Shown: one piece after another, positions 1 through 6,836 of the stretch
Numbering within the stretch: the first letter of the stretch is position 1
Layout: each line of letters opens with the position of its first letter
The notes under the pieces: generated by a model
Databases searched by the model: none
Told to the model about the DNA's origin: nothing
The model's input: only the letters and a program-made list of their open reading frames with translations
Assembly: GCA_007118445.1 (NCBI GenBank)
Contig: SKRP01000326.1
Coordinates: 1 to 16,659 of the forward strand
DNA length: 16,659 bases
Source: Natronohydrobacter sp.
GTDB taxonomy: Bacteria > Pseudomonadota > Alphaproteobacteria > Rhodobacterales > Rhodobacteraceae
Direction: 5' to 3'
Position numbers and translations under genes: made by a program

Positions 1-1
1 C

Positions 2-529
2 AACCAGAATAATGACGAGCGGGGTCAGGACAGTCGCGGTCACGAGAACCGGGGCAATGACAACCGCAGTCAGGACAACCGCAACCAGACCCCGCCCGCG
101 CAACCGCGCCGCGATGCACCGCGCAAGCCTGCGCAGGCAGAGCCTGCGGGCTCGGAAGCGGCCGCGACAGGGCCTGTAACCGAAGCGGCTGCGCAGGGTG
201 CTTTCGATGTGCAGGGCGATGAAGCCAATGCGGATCAGGGCAATCTGGTCGAAACCCCGGAAGACAAGGCGGCCAGCGTCGCGTCACCGACCGAGGCTGC
301 TGCTCCCGCTGCAGAAGAACCGCCTGCCAAGCCGGTGACCACCCGAAAGCCGCGCGCGCCGCGCGCGGCTGCGGCCAAGAAACCCGCTGCCGATACCCAG
401 CCAGCGGCAGATGTAGCTTCAGAGCCTGAAGCACCGGCCGCACCCAAGCCGCGTCGCTACACACGCAAGCCGCGCGCAACGCAGGATGACGCTGCGCCTG
501 CCTCGTCGACTCAATCAGCTGCAGAATGA
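2..529 (+). CDS. C-terminal part of a probable DUF4167-family protein (5' end outside window)
   Basis: The frame is open from base 2 to a TGA at 527-529, giving 175 residues with no start inside the window, so the gene is truncated by the window edge. The first ~35 residues are rich in Asn, Gln, Asp, Arg and Gly (short repeats such as NDNRSQDNRNQ). An Ala/Pro/Glu-rich linker follows, and then a basic tail with two copies of TRKPRA (from about residues 116 and 157). There is no hydrophobic segment or fold signature. In Rhodobacterales, proteins with an N-terminal DUF4167 domain carry this kind of Asn/Arg-rich region and an acidic then Lys/Arg-Pro-Ala tail, often with an LVETPE motif, which is present here. 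The conserved domain itself is not in the window, so the family call is inference. An alternative is the disordered tail of RNase E. The function is unknown; RNA or nucleoid association is plausible from the charge only. Confidence 0.55.
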   Translation, partial: NQNNDERGQDSRGHENRGNDNRSQDNRNQTPPAQPRRDAPRKPAQAEPAGSEAAATGPVTEAAAQGAFDVQGDEANADQGNLVETPEDKAASVASPTEAAAPAAEEPPAKPVTTRKPRAPRAAAAKKPAADTQPAADVASEPEAPAAPKPRRYTRKPRATQDDAAPASSTQSAAE

Positions 530-530
530 C

Positions 531-551
531 CCTGTCGGCCTGTGTGACAGG
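531..551. other. Small hairpin just after the stop of the first gene
   Basis: CCTGTC (531-536) and GACAGG (546-551) form a 6-bp stem with a 9-nt loop, starting 2 nt after the TGA at 529. No T-run follows, so it is not a canonical intrinsic terminator. It could still act as a 3'-end structure between convergent genes. Chance occurrence in GC-rich DNA is possible. Confidence 0.3.
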
Positions 552-599
552 CTGACCGGCTTCCGGCTGGTTCGGGTGATGTGCTTCGGGTCGTGCAGA

Positions 600-619
600 C
601 CGGCTGCCTGACAAGCCGG
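600..619. other. Hairpin in the convergent gap
   Basis: CCGGCT (600-605) pairs with AGCCGG (614-619) around an 8-nt loop. It lies midway between the plus-strand gene ending at 529 and the minus-strand regulator ending at 683. No T-tract is seen on either side, so any terminator role is weak inference. Confidence 0.3.
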
Positions 620-643
620 CATGGCGGTCATTTCAGGTCGTCT

Positions 644-680
644 TTGTGTCTATCTGGCGCAGAAGGCGGGATCGACACAA
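644..680. other. Inverted repeat immediately after the araC-type gene stop
   Basis: TTGTGTC (644-650) and GACACAA (674-680) are perfect 7-bp arms separated by 23 nt. The right arm ends 2 nt from the minus-strand stop codon at 683-685, so a transcript of the regulator would fold it directly after the coding region. It lacks the uridine run of an intrinsic terminator. The long loop makes it a weak candidate. Confidence 0.3.
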
Positions 681-682
681 GC

Positions 683-1519
683 TCAATGGCTATGCATCTG
701 CGTCTTGCGGCGCGCGCGGCGAAACTGCGAAGGCGGTTGCCCGATATGCTGTGCGAAGGCGCGCGAGAAATAGCCCGGCGTTGAAAAGCCCAGATTGCGG
801 GCGATCTGCTGCACCGGAATATCCGTGTCCAGAAGCAGCTTGCGCGCTTCGAACAGGCGGCGTTCCTGCAGCAGGGTCAGCGCTGTGCGCCCGCAGCTCG
901 CGCGGCAGGCGCGGGTCAGATGTGTGGGCGTCACGCCCAATGCCGTCGCGTAATCCGTGACATTCAACGACGAGCCGAATTCCCGTTCCAGCAGGGTCGC
1001 ATAGCGCGTCATCAGACGTTCATTGGCATTCAGTTGCGGATTGCTGCGGCTGCCTTCCTGCGCCTGTTCATGGTGCTGACGATCCAGCCAGATCGCCAGC
1101 AGGCCAAGCTGGTGGCAGGCGGCCTGCAGTGCCTTGGGCCGGTTGCCGTCAAGCTCGCGATGCACAGCATCGATGACTTGCGAAATCTCGGCATGTTGGG
1201 CGGCATCGCGCAGCCGCAGATGCATCGGGTCTTCGGGCAGGTCGAACTTGTGGTCCTGTCCGAAATAGACCGCTGTCCCCTGCACACGCGTCAGCGCCTG
1301 AAACCCGTGCAGCGTGCCTGCCGGGATGAAGATCGCATTATGCGGATGAAATCCGCGCGTGCTGCCGCCCAGATTGATCCGCCCCTGTCCCTGCGTGACC
1401 CACAGAAAGAGCGGCTCGCTCAGCGCCCGCATGGTTTCCAATTGCCATTTCGGTGCTGCAGCAAGCTTTGAGAGCGGCAAAAGACGCAGCCGCGCGCGTG
1501 TCTCTGGTATCCTGTTCAT
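683..1519 (-). CDS. AraC/XylS-family transcriptional regulator with N-terminal cupin
   Basis: This is a 278-residue one-component regulator. Residues ~30-95 look like the AraC-type cupin ligand-binding domain, including a HPHNAIFIPAGTLHGF stretch at 58-73 typical of the cupin strand and turn. Residues ~165-270 carry the paired helix-turn-helix domain: a first helix pair around 186-205 (NVTDYATALGVTPTHLTRAC) and a second around 233-255, with the family signature DIPVQQIARNLGFSTPGYFSRAF split across it. The length matches usual AraC regulators. The ATG at 1517-1519 is preceded on its strand by a G-rich ribosome-binding stretch (GGGGGGA). The inducer and targets cannot be read from the sequence. 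Its left neighbour is convergent and its right neighbour is miaA on the same strand 124 nt upstream, so it is probably transcribed from that gap and may bind the palindrome there. Confidence 0.9.
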   Translation of the reverse strand: MNRIPETRARLRLLPLSKLAAAPKWQLETMRALSEPLFLWVTQGQGRINLGGSTRGFHPHNAIFIPAGTLHGFQALTRVQGTAVYFGQDHKFDLPEDPMHLRLRDAAQHAEISQVIDAVHRELDGNRPKALQAACHQLGLLAIWLDRQHHEQAQEGSRSNPQLNANERLMTRYATLLEREFGSSLNVTDYATALGVTPTHLTRACRASCGRTALTLLQERRLFEARKLLLDTDIPVQQIARNLGFSTPGYFSRAFAQHIGQPPSQFRRARRKTQMHSH

Positions 1520-1585
1520 CGTGTTCGAATCCCCCCGGATCAGGGCGAGATTAGGACCACAAGACGATGAAGGAAGGGTTTTTGG

Positions 1586-1599
1586 TCACGGCGCCGTGA
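1586..1599. promoter_or_regulatory. 14-bp perfect palindrome between miaA and the araC-type gene, possible operator
   Basis: TCACGGCGCCGTGA is identical to its own reverse complement. A further half-site CCGTGAA lies at 1604-1610 on the plus strand, so CCGTGA appears twice at 11-nt spacing. The site sits 66 nt upstream of the AraC-type start codon, a usual place for an operator. On the minus strand no T-run follows it, which argues against it being a miaA terminator. That the neighbouring regulator binds it is inference. Confidence 0.4.
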
Positions 1600-1643
1600 A
1601 ATTCCGTGAACACCACCGCGCGGCGTGGCAAATCGGTGACTCT

Positions 1644-2564
1644 TCAAGCATCGGTTGCACAAAGATCGCGCCAGCCCCGCATGCGGTTACGGAACCATGT
1701 GCGCTGGCGTTTGGCATATTGGCGTGTGGCAAGTGTTGCGGAGTCGATCGCCTCATGCCACGATATCTGCCCTTGAAGATAGGCGATCAATTCGGGCGCG
1801 CCGATAGCTTTTGCCCAGGGCGCACGCGCGTCCCAGAAGGGCAGGACAGCGCGGGTTTCATCGACGGCCCCTTGCGCCACCATCTGCCGGAACCGCACGG
1901 TGATTCGCGCGTCCAGCCACGCGACATCGGGGCGCAGCACATAAGGCGTGGTCGCAGCCTGCGGCAGCAGCGGCGGCGGGGTTCGGTCCTGCCAGGCCGC
2001 GAGGCCCTGACCTGTGGCCTGCAACACCTCCCAGGCGCGTTGCACGCGGGCCGGGTTGGCGCAATCGATGCGCGCGCGGGTCGCAGGGTCGAGATCTGCC
2101 AGCAGCGCGGCAGCGCCGTGCTGCGCCTGAATTGCATCGGCGTGCGCGCGGATGGATTTCGGCGTCGGCGGAATCTCGACCAGCCCCTCGGTCAGGGCAC
2201 GGAAATAAAGCCCGGTGCCGCCGACAATGACCGGATTGGGGTGATCCTCCAGCAGCGCGGCAACTGCGCGCAGCCAATGGCCAGCGGACCAGTCCTGATC
2301 ATGCTGCACATGCCCATAGAGGAAATGCGGCGCGCGGGCGCAATCTGTGGCGTCCGGGCGTGCCGAGAGCACCTGCCACATCGCATAGACCTGCAGCGCA
2401 TCGGCATTGAGGATCACGCGGCCTTGCGCGACGGCCAGATGCAGCGCCAGCGCCGATTTCCCGCTTGCGGTCGGACCGGCCAGCAACACCGGGCGTGCCG
2501 GATCGGGTGGCGCGGCATCGAGCCTTGCGAAGGCCCTTTCCAGAGGGTCGGCGATTTTCGGCAT
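1644..2564 (-). CDS. miaA: tRNA dimethylallyltransferase (A37 isopentenylation)
   Basis: The product transfers a dimethylallyl group from DMAPP to N6 of adenine 37 in tRNAs that read UNN codons. It is 306 residues long, normal for MiaA. Visible motifs are the P-loop GPTASGKS (30-37), NADALQVY (53-60) with the Asp and Gln corresponding to the family's catalytic and binding region, IPPTP (131-135), GGTGLYFRAL (115-124) and the C-terminal AIGAPELIAYL. A longer reading of this frame runs upstream to 3056 through the divergent pyrH, but that part is a shadow. The ATG at 2562-2564 puts the P-loop at the usual distance from the N-terminus and follows a modest AGGCGG ribosome-binding site. The gene is divergent from pyrH with a 117-bp gap. 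Its substrate DMAPP comes from the MEP pathway to which dxr in this window belongs. Confidence 0.95.
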   Translation of the reverse strand: MPKIADPLERAFARLDAAPPDPARPVLLAGPTASGKSALALHLAVAQGRVILNADALQVYAMWQVLSARPDATDCARAPHFLYGHVQHDQDWSAGHWLRAVAALLEDHPNPVIVGGTGLYFRALTEGLVEIPPTPKSIRAHADAIQAQHGAAALLADLDPATRARIDCANPARVQRAWEVLQATGQGLAAWQDRTPPPLLPQAATTPYVLRPDVAWLDARITVRFRQMVAQGAVDETRAVLPFWDARAPWAKAIGAPELIAYLQGQISWHEAIDSATLATRQYAKRQRTWFRNRMRGWRDLCATDA

Positions 2565-2581
2565 GGCCGCCTGCTTTGCGA

Positions 2582-2610
2582 TTGAATCTGCGCCCGGTTT
2601 CCGACATTTT
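2582..2610 (+). promoter_or_regulatory. Weak candidate promoter for pyrH in the miaA/pyrH divergent gap
   Basis: TTGAAT (2582-2587) lies 17 nt from CATTTT (2605-2610), an approximate -35/-10 pair in the 117-bp region between divergent miaA and pyrH. A promoter for each direction is expected here because both genes begin their transcription units. The match to consensus is poor and nothing better was visible for the miaA direction. Confidence 0.25.
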
Positions 2611-2681
2611 GCGCGGCGATGAAAGCGTCCCGCCCGCATTTTCTGCGACTGGCCTGAACGCGCTGCAAAAAGGACCGTTCC

Positions 2682-3407
2682 ATGACCGACAGCCCCCAGA
2701 CCACCTATGGCCGCGTCATGCTCAAGATATCGGGCGAGGCGCTGATGGGGGATCAGGGGTTCGGGCTGCACCCGCCCACGGTCCAGCGCATCGCGCAAGA
2801 GGTGAAATCGGTCCATGACATGGGGGTCGAGATCTGCATGGTGATCGGCGGCGGCAATATCTTTCGCGGGCTGCAGGGCTCGGCGCAGGGGATGGAGCGC
2901 ACGCAGGCTGATTACATGGGGATGCTGGCCACCGTGATGAACGCGCTGGGGATGCAGACCGCACTGGAAGAGCTGGGCGTCTTTACTCGTGTGATCAGCG
3001 CCATTCCCATGGACCAGATATGCGAGCCCTATATCCGCCGCCGGGCCGTGCGTCATCTGGAGAAGAAGCGCGTCTGCATTTTTGCGGCCGGGACCGGCAA
3101 TCCCTATTTCACGACAGATACGGCTGCGGCCCTGCGTGCCTCGGAAATGGCCTGCGAGGCGATTTTCATGGGCAAGCAGGTCGACGGGATTTATGACAGC
3201 GACCCGAAACTCAACCCGAAAGCGAAACGTTATGACGAGATCAGCTACGATGAGGTGCTGCGTGCGAATCTGAAAGTGATGGATGCCTCTGCCATCGCAC
3301 TATGCCGTGACAACAAGATGCCGCTGATCGTGTTTTCGCTCGATGAACCGGGCGGGTTCAGCGGGATCCTGCGCGGCGAGGGGGTTTATACGCGGGTCCA
3401 TGCCTGA
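2682..3407 (+). CDS. pyrH: UMP kinase
   Basis: The product phosphorylates UMP to UDP using ATP, as a cytoplasmic hexamer in pyrimidine nucleotide synthesis. The 241 residues match the bacterial PyrH length. Motifs in order are LKISGEAL (14-21), GGGNIFRG (56-63), ADYMGM (76-81), GTGNPYFTTDTAAALRA (137-153) and VDGIYDSDP (167-175), all typical of the amino-acid kinase fold of UMP kinases. The ATG at 2682 follows an AAAAAGGA ribosome-binding site at about 7 nt. It heads the long plus-strand cluster and is followed by frr after 96 nt, the pyrH-frr pairing common in bacteria. Confidence 0.97.
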   Translation: MTDSPQTTYGRVMLKISGEALMGDQGFGLHPPTVQRIAQEVKSVHDMGVEICMVIGGGNIFRGLQGSAQGMERTQADYMGMLATVMNALGMQTALEELGVFTRVISAIPMDQICEPYIRRRAVRHLEKKRVCIFAAGTGNPYFTTDTAAALRASEMACEAIFMGKQVDGIYDSDPKLNPKAKRYDEISYDEVLRANLKVMDASAIALCRDNKMPLIVFSLDEPGGFSGILRGEGVYTRVHA

Positions 3408-3411
3408 CCTT

Positions 3412-3471
3412 GCCTGCGCAAGACGGCTTACAAATCGGGCGCAGGCGCGCTAGAACGCGACAGGCGCCTGC
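3412..3471 (+). other. Three mutually overlapping complementary segments between pyrH and frr
   Basis: Segment A GCCTGCGC (3412-3419) is complementary to GCGCAGGC (3439-3446). The overlapping GCAGGCGC (3441-3448) is complementary to segment C GCGCCTGC (3464-3471). The middle segment can therefore pair with either flank but not both, the layout of an attenuator-like switch. Such a structure would exist only in read-through RNA from pyrH, since a start at the promoter-like site here would leave out A and B. No T-run follows C. GC-rich background makes chance a real alternative. Confidence 0.3.
3428..3456 (+). promoter_or_regulatory. Candidate frr promoter with CTAG at the -10
   Basis: TTACAA (3428-3433) and TAGAAC (3451-3456) are separated by 17 nt; CTTACA with an 18-nt spacer is an equal choice. 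The -10 candidate contains one of only four CTAG tetranucleotides I find in the window. A start near 3463 would give a leader of about 40 nt before the frr ATG. Confidence 0.4.
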
Positions 3472-3503
3472 ACCGGCAGGGTGACAAGACGGGGAAGAGC
3501 ACA

Positions 3504-4067
3504 ATGTCAGAAGAAATCGAAATCGATCTCGATGATCTCAAGCGCCGCATGGATGGGGCGATGTCCGCGCTGCGCAGTGAATTTGCCTCGCTGCGGACCG
3601 GGCGCGGGTCGGCCTCGATGCTCGACCCGGTTCAGGTCGAGGCCTACGGGCAGATGACCCCGATCAATCAGGTCGGCACGGTCAATGTGCCCGAGCCGCG
3701 CATGGTGACGATCAATGTCTGGGACAAATCGATGGTCGGCAAGGTTGAAAAGGCCATTCGCGAATCGGGTCTGGGTATCAATCCGCAGCTCAATGGCACG
3801 ATCATCATGCTGCCGATCCCCGAATTGAACGAGGAACGTCGCCGCGAACTCAGCAAGGTGGCCGCGCAATATGCCGAACATGCGCGTGTCGCTGTGCGCA
3901 ATCTGCGCCGCGACGGGATGGATCAGGTCAAGAAGGCCAAGGCCGCGGGCATGAGCGAGGATGAGCAGAAGCTCTGGTCGGATGAGATTCAGGAATTGAC
4001 AGATAAATATATTGGACTGGTGGATCAGACGCTTGAGGCCAAACAGGCCGAAATCATGCAGGTCTGA
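3504..4067 (+). CDS. frr: Ribosome recycling factor
   Basis: RRF works with EF-G to split the post-termination ribosome so subunits can be reused. The 187 residues agree with the usual ~185. The N-terminal helix carries RTGR (31-34), the hinge domain contains INVWDKSMVGKVEKAI (70-85) and GLGINPQ (89-95), and the C-terminal helices carry VRNLRRD (131-137), including the Arg region that contacts 23S rRNA. The ATG follows a GGGGAAG purine run. It lies 96 nt after pyrH with its own promoter-like site, and 27 nt before uppS. Confidence 0.97.
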   Translation: MSEEIEIDLDDLKRRMDGAMSALRSEFASLRTGRGSASMLDPVQVEAYGQMTPINQVGTVNVPEPRMVTINVWDKSMVGKVEKAIRESGLGINPQLNGTIIMLPIPELNEERRRELSKVAAQYAEHARVAVRNLRRDGMDQVKKAKAAGMSEDEQKLWSDEIQELTDKYIGLVDQTLEAKQAEIMQV

Positions 4068-4094
4068 GCCAGGGTCCGCCATAAGGATGTGACG

Positions 4095-4850
4095 ATGAAG
4101 ATGGAGCAGCCGGAACATTGCGGGGAAGAAGTCATGCCTGGCAGCGAGGCCAGCCGATTGCATGTTGCCGTGATCATGGATGGCAATGGGCGCTGGGCGA
4201 AGAACCGCAACTGGCCGCGTATTGTCGGGCATCGCAAGGGGGCCGAGCGCTGCCGCGAACTGGTGGCGGCCTGTCCTGATCTGGGGATCCGCTATCTGAC
4301 CGTCTATGCGTTTTCGACCGAGAACTGGTCGCGCACCACCGAGGAAGTTCTGGGCCTGATGTCGCTTTTCGGGCGCTACATCAAGCGCGAGGCCGCGCGG
4401 ATCAAGAAGGAAGGGGTGCGGATGCGCTTCATCGGCGACCGCACGCCGCTCGACCCCAAGCTGCGCGCGCTGTTCGACTGGATCGAGGCCGAAACAGCAG
4501 AGAATGACCGCGTGCATCTGACAGTCGCGATCAATTATGGCGGGCGCGACGAAATCCGCCGTGCGGCGCAATCCGTGGCGCGGGCCGTGGCGGCAGGGGA
4601 ACTTGCGGCTGATGCTGTCACCAATGCCACAATCACCGCGCATATGGACACGGCCGGTCTGCCCGATCCTGATCTGGTGGTGCGCACATCGGGCGAATCG
4701 CGGGTGTCGAATTTCCTGCTCTGGCAGGCGGCCTATGCCGAATATGTCTTTACCCCGGTGCTCTGGCCCGATTTCACACCCGAGATCATGAAGACCATCC
4801 TTGACGCCTATGGCCAGCGCGAACGCCGCTTCGGTGGTGTGCTGACATGA
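4095..4850 (+). CDS. uppS: Isoprenyl transferase (undecaprenyl diphosphate synthase)
   Basis: The product adds eight isopentenyl units in cis to farnesyl diphosphate, giving the C55 carrier lipid for peptidoglycan and O-antigen. Cis-prenyltransferase motifs are all present: VIMDGNGRWAK (26-36, catalytic Asp29), YAFSTENW (71-78), NYGGRDEI (147-154), and DPDLVVRTSGE (191-201) followed by SNFLLWQAAYAEYVF with the metal-linked Glu216. The 251-residue length fits. Start choice: AAGGA at 4083-4087 is 7 nt from the ATG at 4095, a good spacing; a GTG at 4089 in the same frame is only 1 nt from it and an ATG at 4101 is also possible. The TGA overlaps the cdsA ATG (ATGA), implying translational coupling. 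Confidence 0.95.
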   Translation: MKMEQPEHCGEEVMPGSEASRLHVAVIMDGNGRWAKNRNWPRIVGHRKGAERCRELVAACPDLGIRYLTVYAFSTENWSRTTEEVLGLMSLFGRYIKREAARIKKEGVRMRFIGDRTPLDPKLRALFDWIEAETAENDRVHLTVAINYGGRDEIRRAAQSVARAVAAGELAADAVTNATITAHMDTAGLPDPDLVVRTSGESRVSNFLLWQAAYAEYVFTPVLWPDFTPEIMKTILDAYGQRERRFGGVLT

Positions 4851-5635
4851 GCCAGCCCGCTGGCAGCTTCGCCGATCTGCGCGCGCGCGTGCTTTCGGGA
4901 GTTGTCATGGCCGCGGTCGGGATTAGCGCGATCTGGGCCGGAGGGCTGATATTCACGGCGCTGGTGGCGCTGCTGGTCGGGCTGATGGTCTATGAATTGC
5001 TGCGGATGCTCGACCCGGACAAACGCCTGTCCGGGACGCAGGCCCGCGCCTTTGCTGCCGGGGTCTGGCTGTTTGCCAGCGCGACTGTGATGCCGGAAGT
5101 GCTGCGGGTGCCCGCGCTTTTGTTGCCGATCCTGATTTTCATCCCCACTGTGCCGCGCGACCGCGTTGTCTTTGCGCTCTACATGGCGCTGATCCTCTTT
5201 GCAGGTCTGGGGCTGATCCTCCTGCGCGAAGATTTCGGACTCGCATGGGTGCTCTGGCTGGTGGCGCTGGTGATCGGCTCGGATGTGGCAGGTTATTTCG
5301 CCGGGCGCATCTTCGGCGGTCCGAAACTCTGGCCGCGCGTCAGTCCCAAGAAAACCTGGTCCGGCACTGTGGCGGGCTGGGCGCTGGCGGTGCTGATTGG
5401 CGCGGGCTTCATGGGGGTGCTGGGGGCCGGGGTTGGGCTGATCGTGGTGTCGGTGCTGGTCGCGATGGCCGGGCAGGCGGGTGATATCGCCGAAAGCGCG
5501 ATCAAGCGCCATGCGGGCGTCAAGGACAGCTCGACCCTGATCCCTGGTCATGGCGGGGTTCTGGACCGTTTCGACGCGATGATCGCCAGTGCGGCGCTGG
5601 TTTTCGTGCTGGCGACGCTCGGGTTGCTGGGCTGA
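4847..5635 (+). CDS. cdsA: Phosphatidate cytidylyltransferase (CDP-diacylglycerol synthase)
   Basis: The product converts phosphatidic acid and CTP to CDP-diacylglycerol, the precursor of all phospholipids, in the inner membrane. The 262-residue protein is strongly hydrophobic with roughly six to eight membrane segments (for example 15-50, 86-125, 131-155, 172-208, 244-261). The family signature is intact at 217-243: Ser217, Lys220-Arg221, Lys226-Asp227, then IPGHGGVLDRFD. SDVAGYFAGRIFGGPKLWPR (145-164) and SPKKTWSG are also typical. Its ATG shares 4 bases with the uppS stop. dxr follows after 9 nt, so the three genes are certainly one transcription unit. Confidence 0.96.
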   Translation: MSQPAGSFADLRARVLSGVVMAAVGISAIWAGGLIFTALVALLVGLMVYELLRMLDPDKRLSGTQARAFAAGVWLFASATVMPEVLRVPALLLPILIFIPTVPRDRVVFALYMALILFAGLGLILLREDFGLAWVLWLVALVIGSDVAGYFAGRIFGGPKLWPRVSPKKTWSGTVAGWALAVLIGAGFMGVLGAGVGLIVVSVLVAMAGQAGDIAESAIKRHAGVKDSSTLIPGHGGVLDRFDAMIASAALVFVLATLGLLG

Positions 5636-5644
5636 GGGGCAGGG

Positions 5645-6808
5645 ATGCGCGTATCGGTTTTCGGGGCCACAGGCTCGATCGGGGAAAGCACCTTCGATCT
5701 GCTGCAGCGGCGCGATGATATCACCACAGTCGCGCTGACCGGCGGGCGCAATGTGGCGCGGCTGGCCGAACAGGCGCGCGCCTTGCGCGCCGAACTGGCG
5801 GTGACTGCGCATGACGATTGCTATGCGGCGCTGAAGGATGCGCTTGCAGGCAGCGGGATCGAAGTCGCTGCGGGCACTGACGCCCTGATCGCAGCGGCTG
5901 ACCGCCCTGCCGATTGGGTCATGTCCGCGATTGTGGGCGCAGCGGGGCTGTCGCCGGGCTTCCGGGCCCTGGCGCAGGGTGCGACACTGGCGCTTGCGAA
6001 CAAGGAATCGCTGGTCACGGCGGGGCCGCTCTTGATGGCGGAGGCCGCGCGCCGCAATGCCCGTATCCTGCCAGTGGACAGCGAACATTCCGCCGTGTTT
6101 CAAGCGTTGGTGGGCGAGGATATCGCAGCGGTCGAGCGCGTGATCATCACCGCCTCGGGCGGGCCGTTTCGCGACTGGTCGAAGGACCAGCTTGCGCGCG
6201 CGACACTGGCGCAGGCGCAGAAACACCCCAACTGGGACATGGGCCAGCGGATCACCATCGATTCCGCCACGCTGTTCAACAAGGCGCTGGAACTGATCGA
6301 GACCCGCGAATATTTCGGGCTTGACCCGGCGCAGATCGAAGCCGTGGTGCATCCGCAATCAATCATCCATGCGTTGGTGGGGTTCCGCGACGGGGCGTTG
6401 ATGGCGCATCTGGGGCCGCCGGACATGCGCCATGCCATCGGCTACGCCCTGAACTGGCCCGCGCGGGCGGAATTGCCCGTGGCGCGGTTGGATCTGGCGC
6501 AGCTTGGCCAACTGACCTTTGAAGCACCGGACCCCGACCGCTTCCCCGCCCTGCGCCTTGCGCGCGAGGTGATGGCGCTGCGCGGCCATGCAGGCGCGGC
6601 CTTCAACGCCGCCAAGGAAGTCGCGCTGGATCAGTTTATCGCAGGCCGGATCGGGTTTCTGGACATGGCGGCGCTGGTCGAGCGCACGATTGACAGTCTT
6701 TTGTCCGATTCCGGCCTCACTCTGCCCGTAGAGTCGCTTGATTCTGTCATGGCCATGGACCAAATGGCCAGAGAGACCGCGCAAGCCCACGCGCGCGCCG
6801 TGGTCTGA
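5645..6808 (+). CDS. dxr: 1-deoxy-D-xylulose 5-phosphate reductoisomerase
   Basis: The product makes 2-C-methyl-D-erythritol 4-phosphate from DXP with NADPH, the first committed step of the MEP isoprenoid pathway and the fosmidomycin target. The 387 residues fit the family. Visible motifs are the NADPH-binding GATGSIG (7-13), NKES (119-122), PVDSEHSA (143-150) with metal ligands Asp145 and Glu147, ASGGPF (170-175), the flexible-loop region PNWDMGQRITIDSATL (195-210) with Glu216 as third ligand in NKALE, HPQSIIH (236-242) and PDMR (259-262). GAGGGGCAGGG precedes the ATG as ribosome-binding site. It feeds the isoprenoid pool used by UppS and by MiaA. Confidence 0.97.
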   Translation: MRVSVFGATGSIGESTFDLLQRRDDITTVALTGGRNVARLAEQARALRAELAVTAHDDCYAALKDALAGSGIEVAAGTDALIAAADRPADWVMSAIVGAAGLSPGFRALAQGATLALANKESLVTAGPLLMAEAARRNARILPVDSEHSAVFQALVGEDIAAVERVIITASGGPFRDWSKDQLARATLAQAQKHPNWDMGQRITIDSATLFNKALELIETREYFGLDPAQIEAVVHPQSIIHALVGFRDGALMAHLGPPDMRHAIGYALNWPARAELPVARLDLAQLGQLTFEAPDPDRFPALRLAREVMALRGHAGAAFNAAKEVALDQFIAGRIGFLDMAALVERTIDSLLSDSGLTLPVESLDSVMAMDQMARETAQAHARAVV

Positions 6809-6836
6809 TCTGCAAGTCGATATGAAGGGAAATGGT

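Noticed and set aside
920..2585. Plus-strand open frames opposite the AraC-type gene and miaA
   Set aside because: They carry no recognisable motifs, lack ribosome-binding sites, and lie opposite genes with intact family motifs.
2565..3056. N-terminal extension of miaA to a start at 3056
   Set aside because: It would run antisense through the 5' half of pyrH. The extra 164 residues have no MiaA similarity, and the start at 2564 gives normal family length.
4808..6358. A 516-codon antisense frame across cdsA and dxr
   Set aside because: The protein is rich in Arg, His, Gln and Pro, the usual look of a shadow frame, and both plus-strand genes are clearly real.
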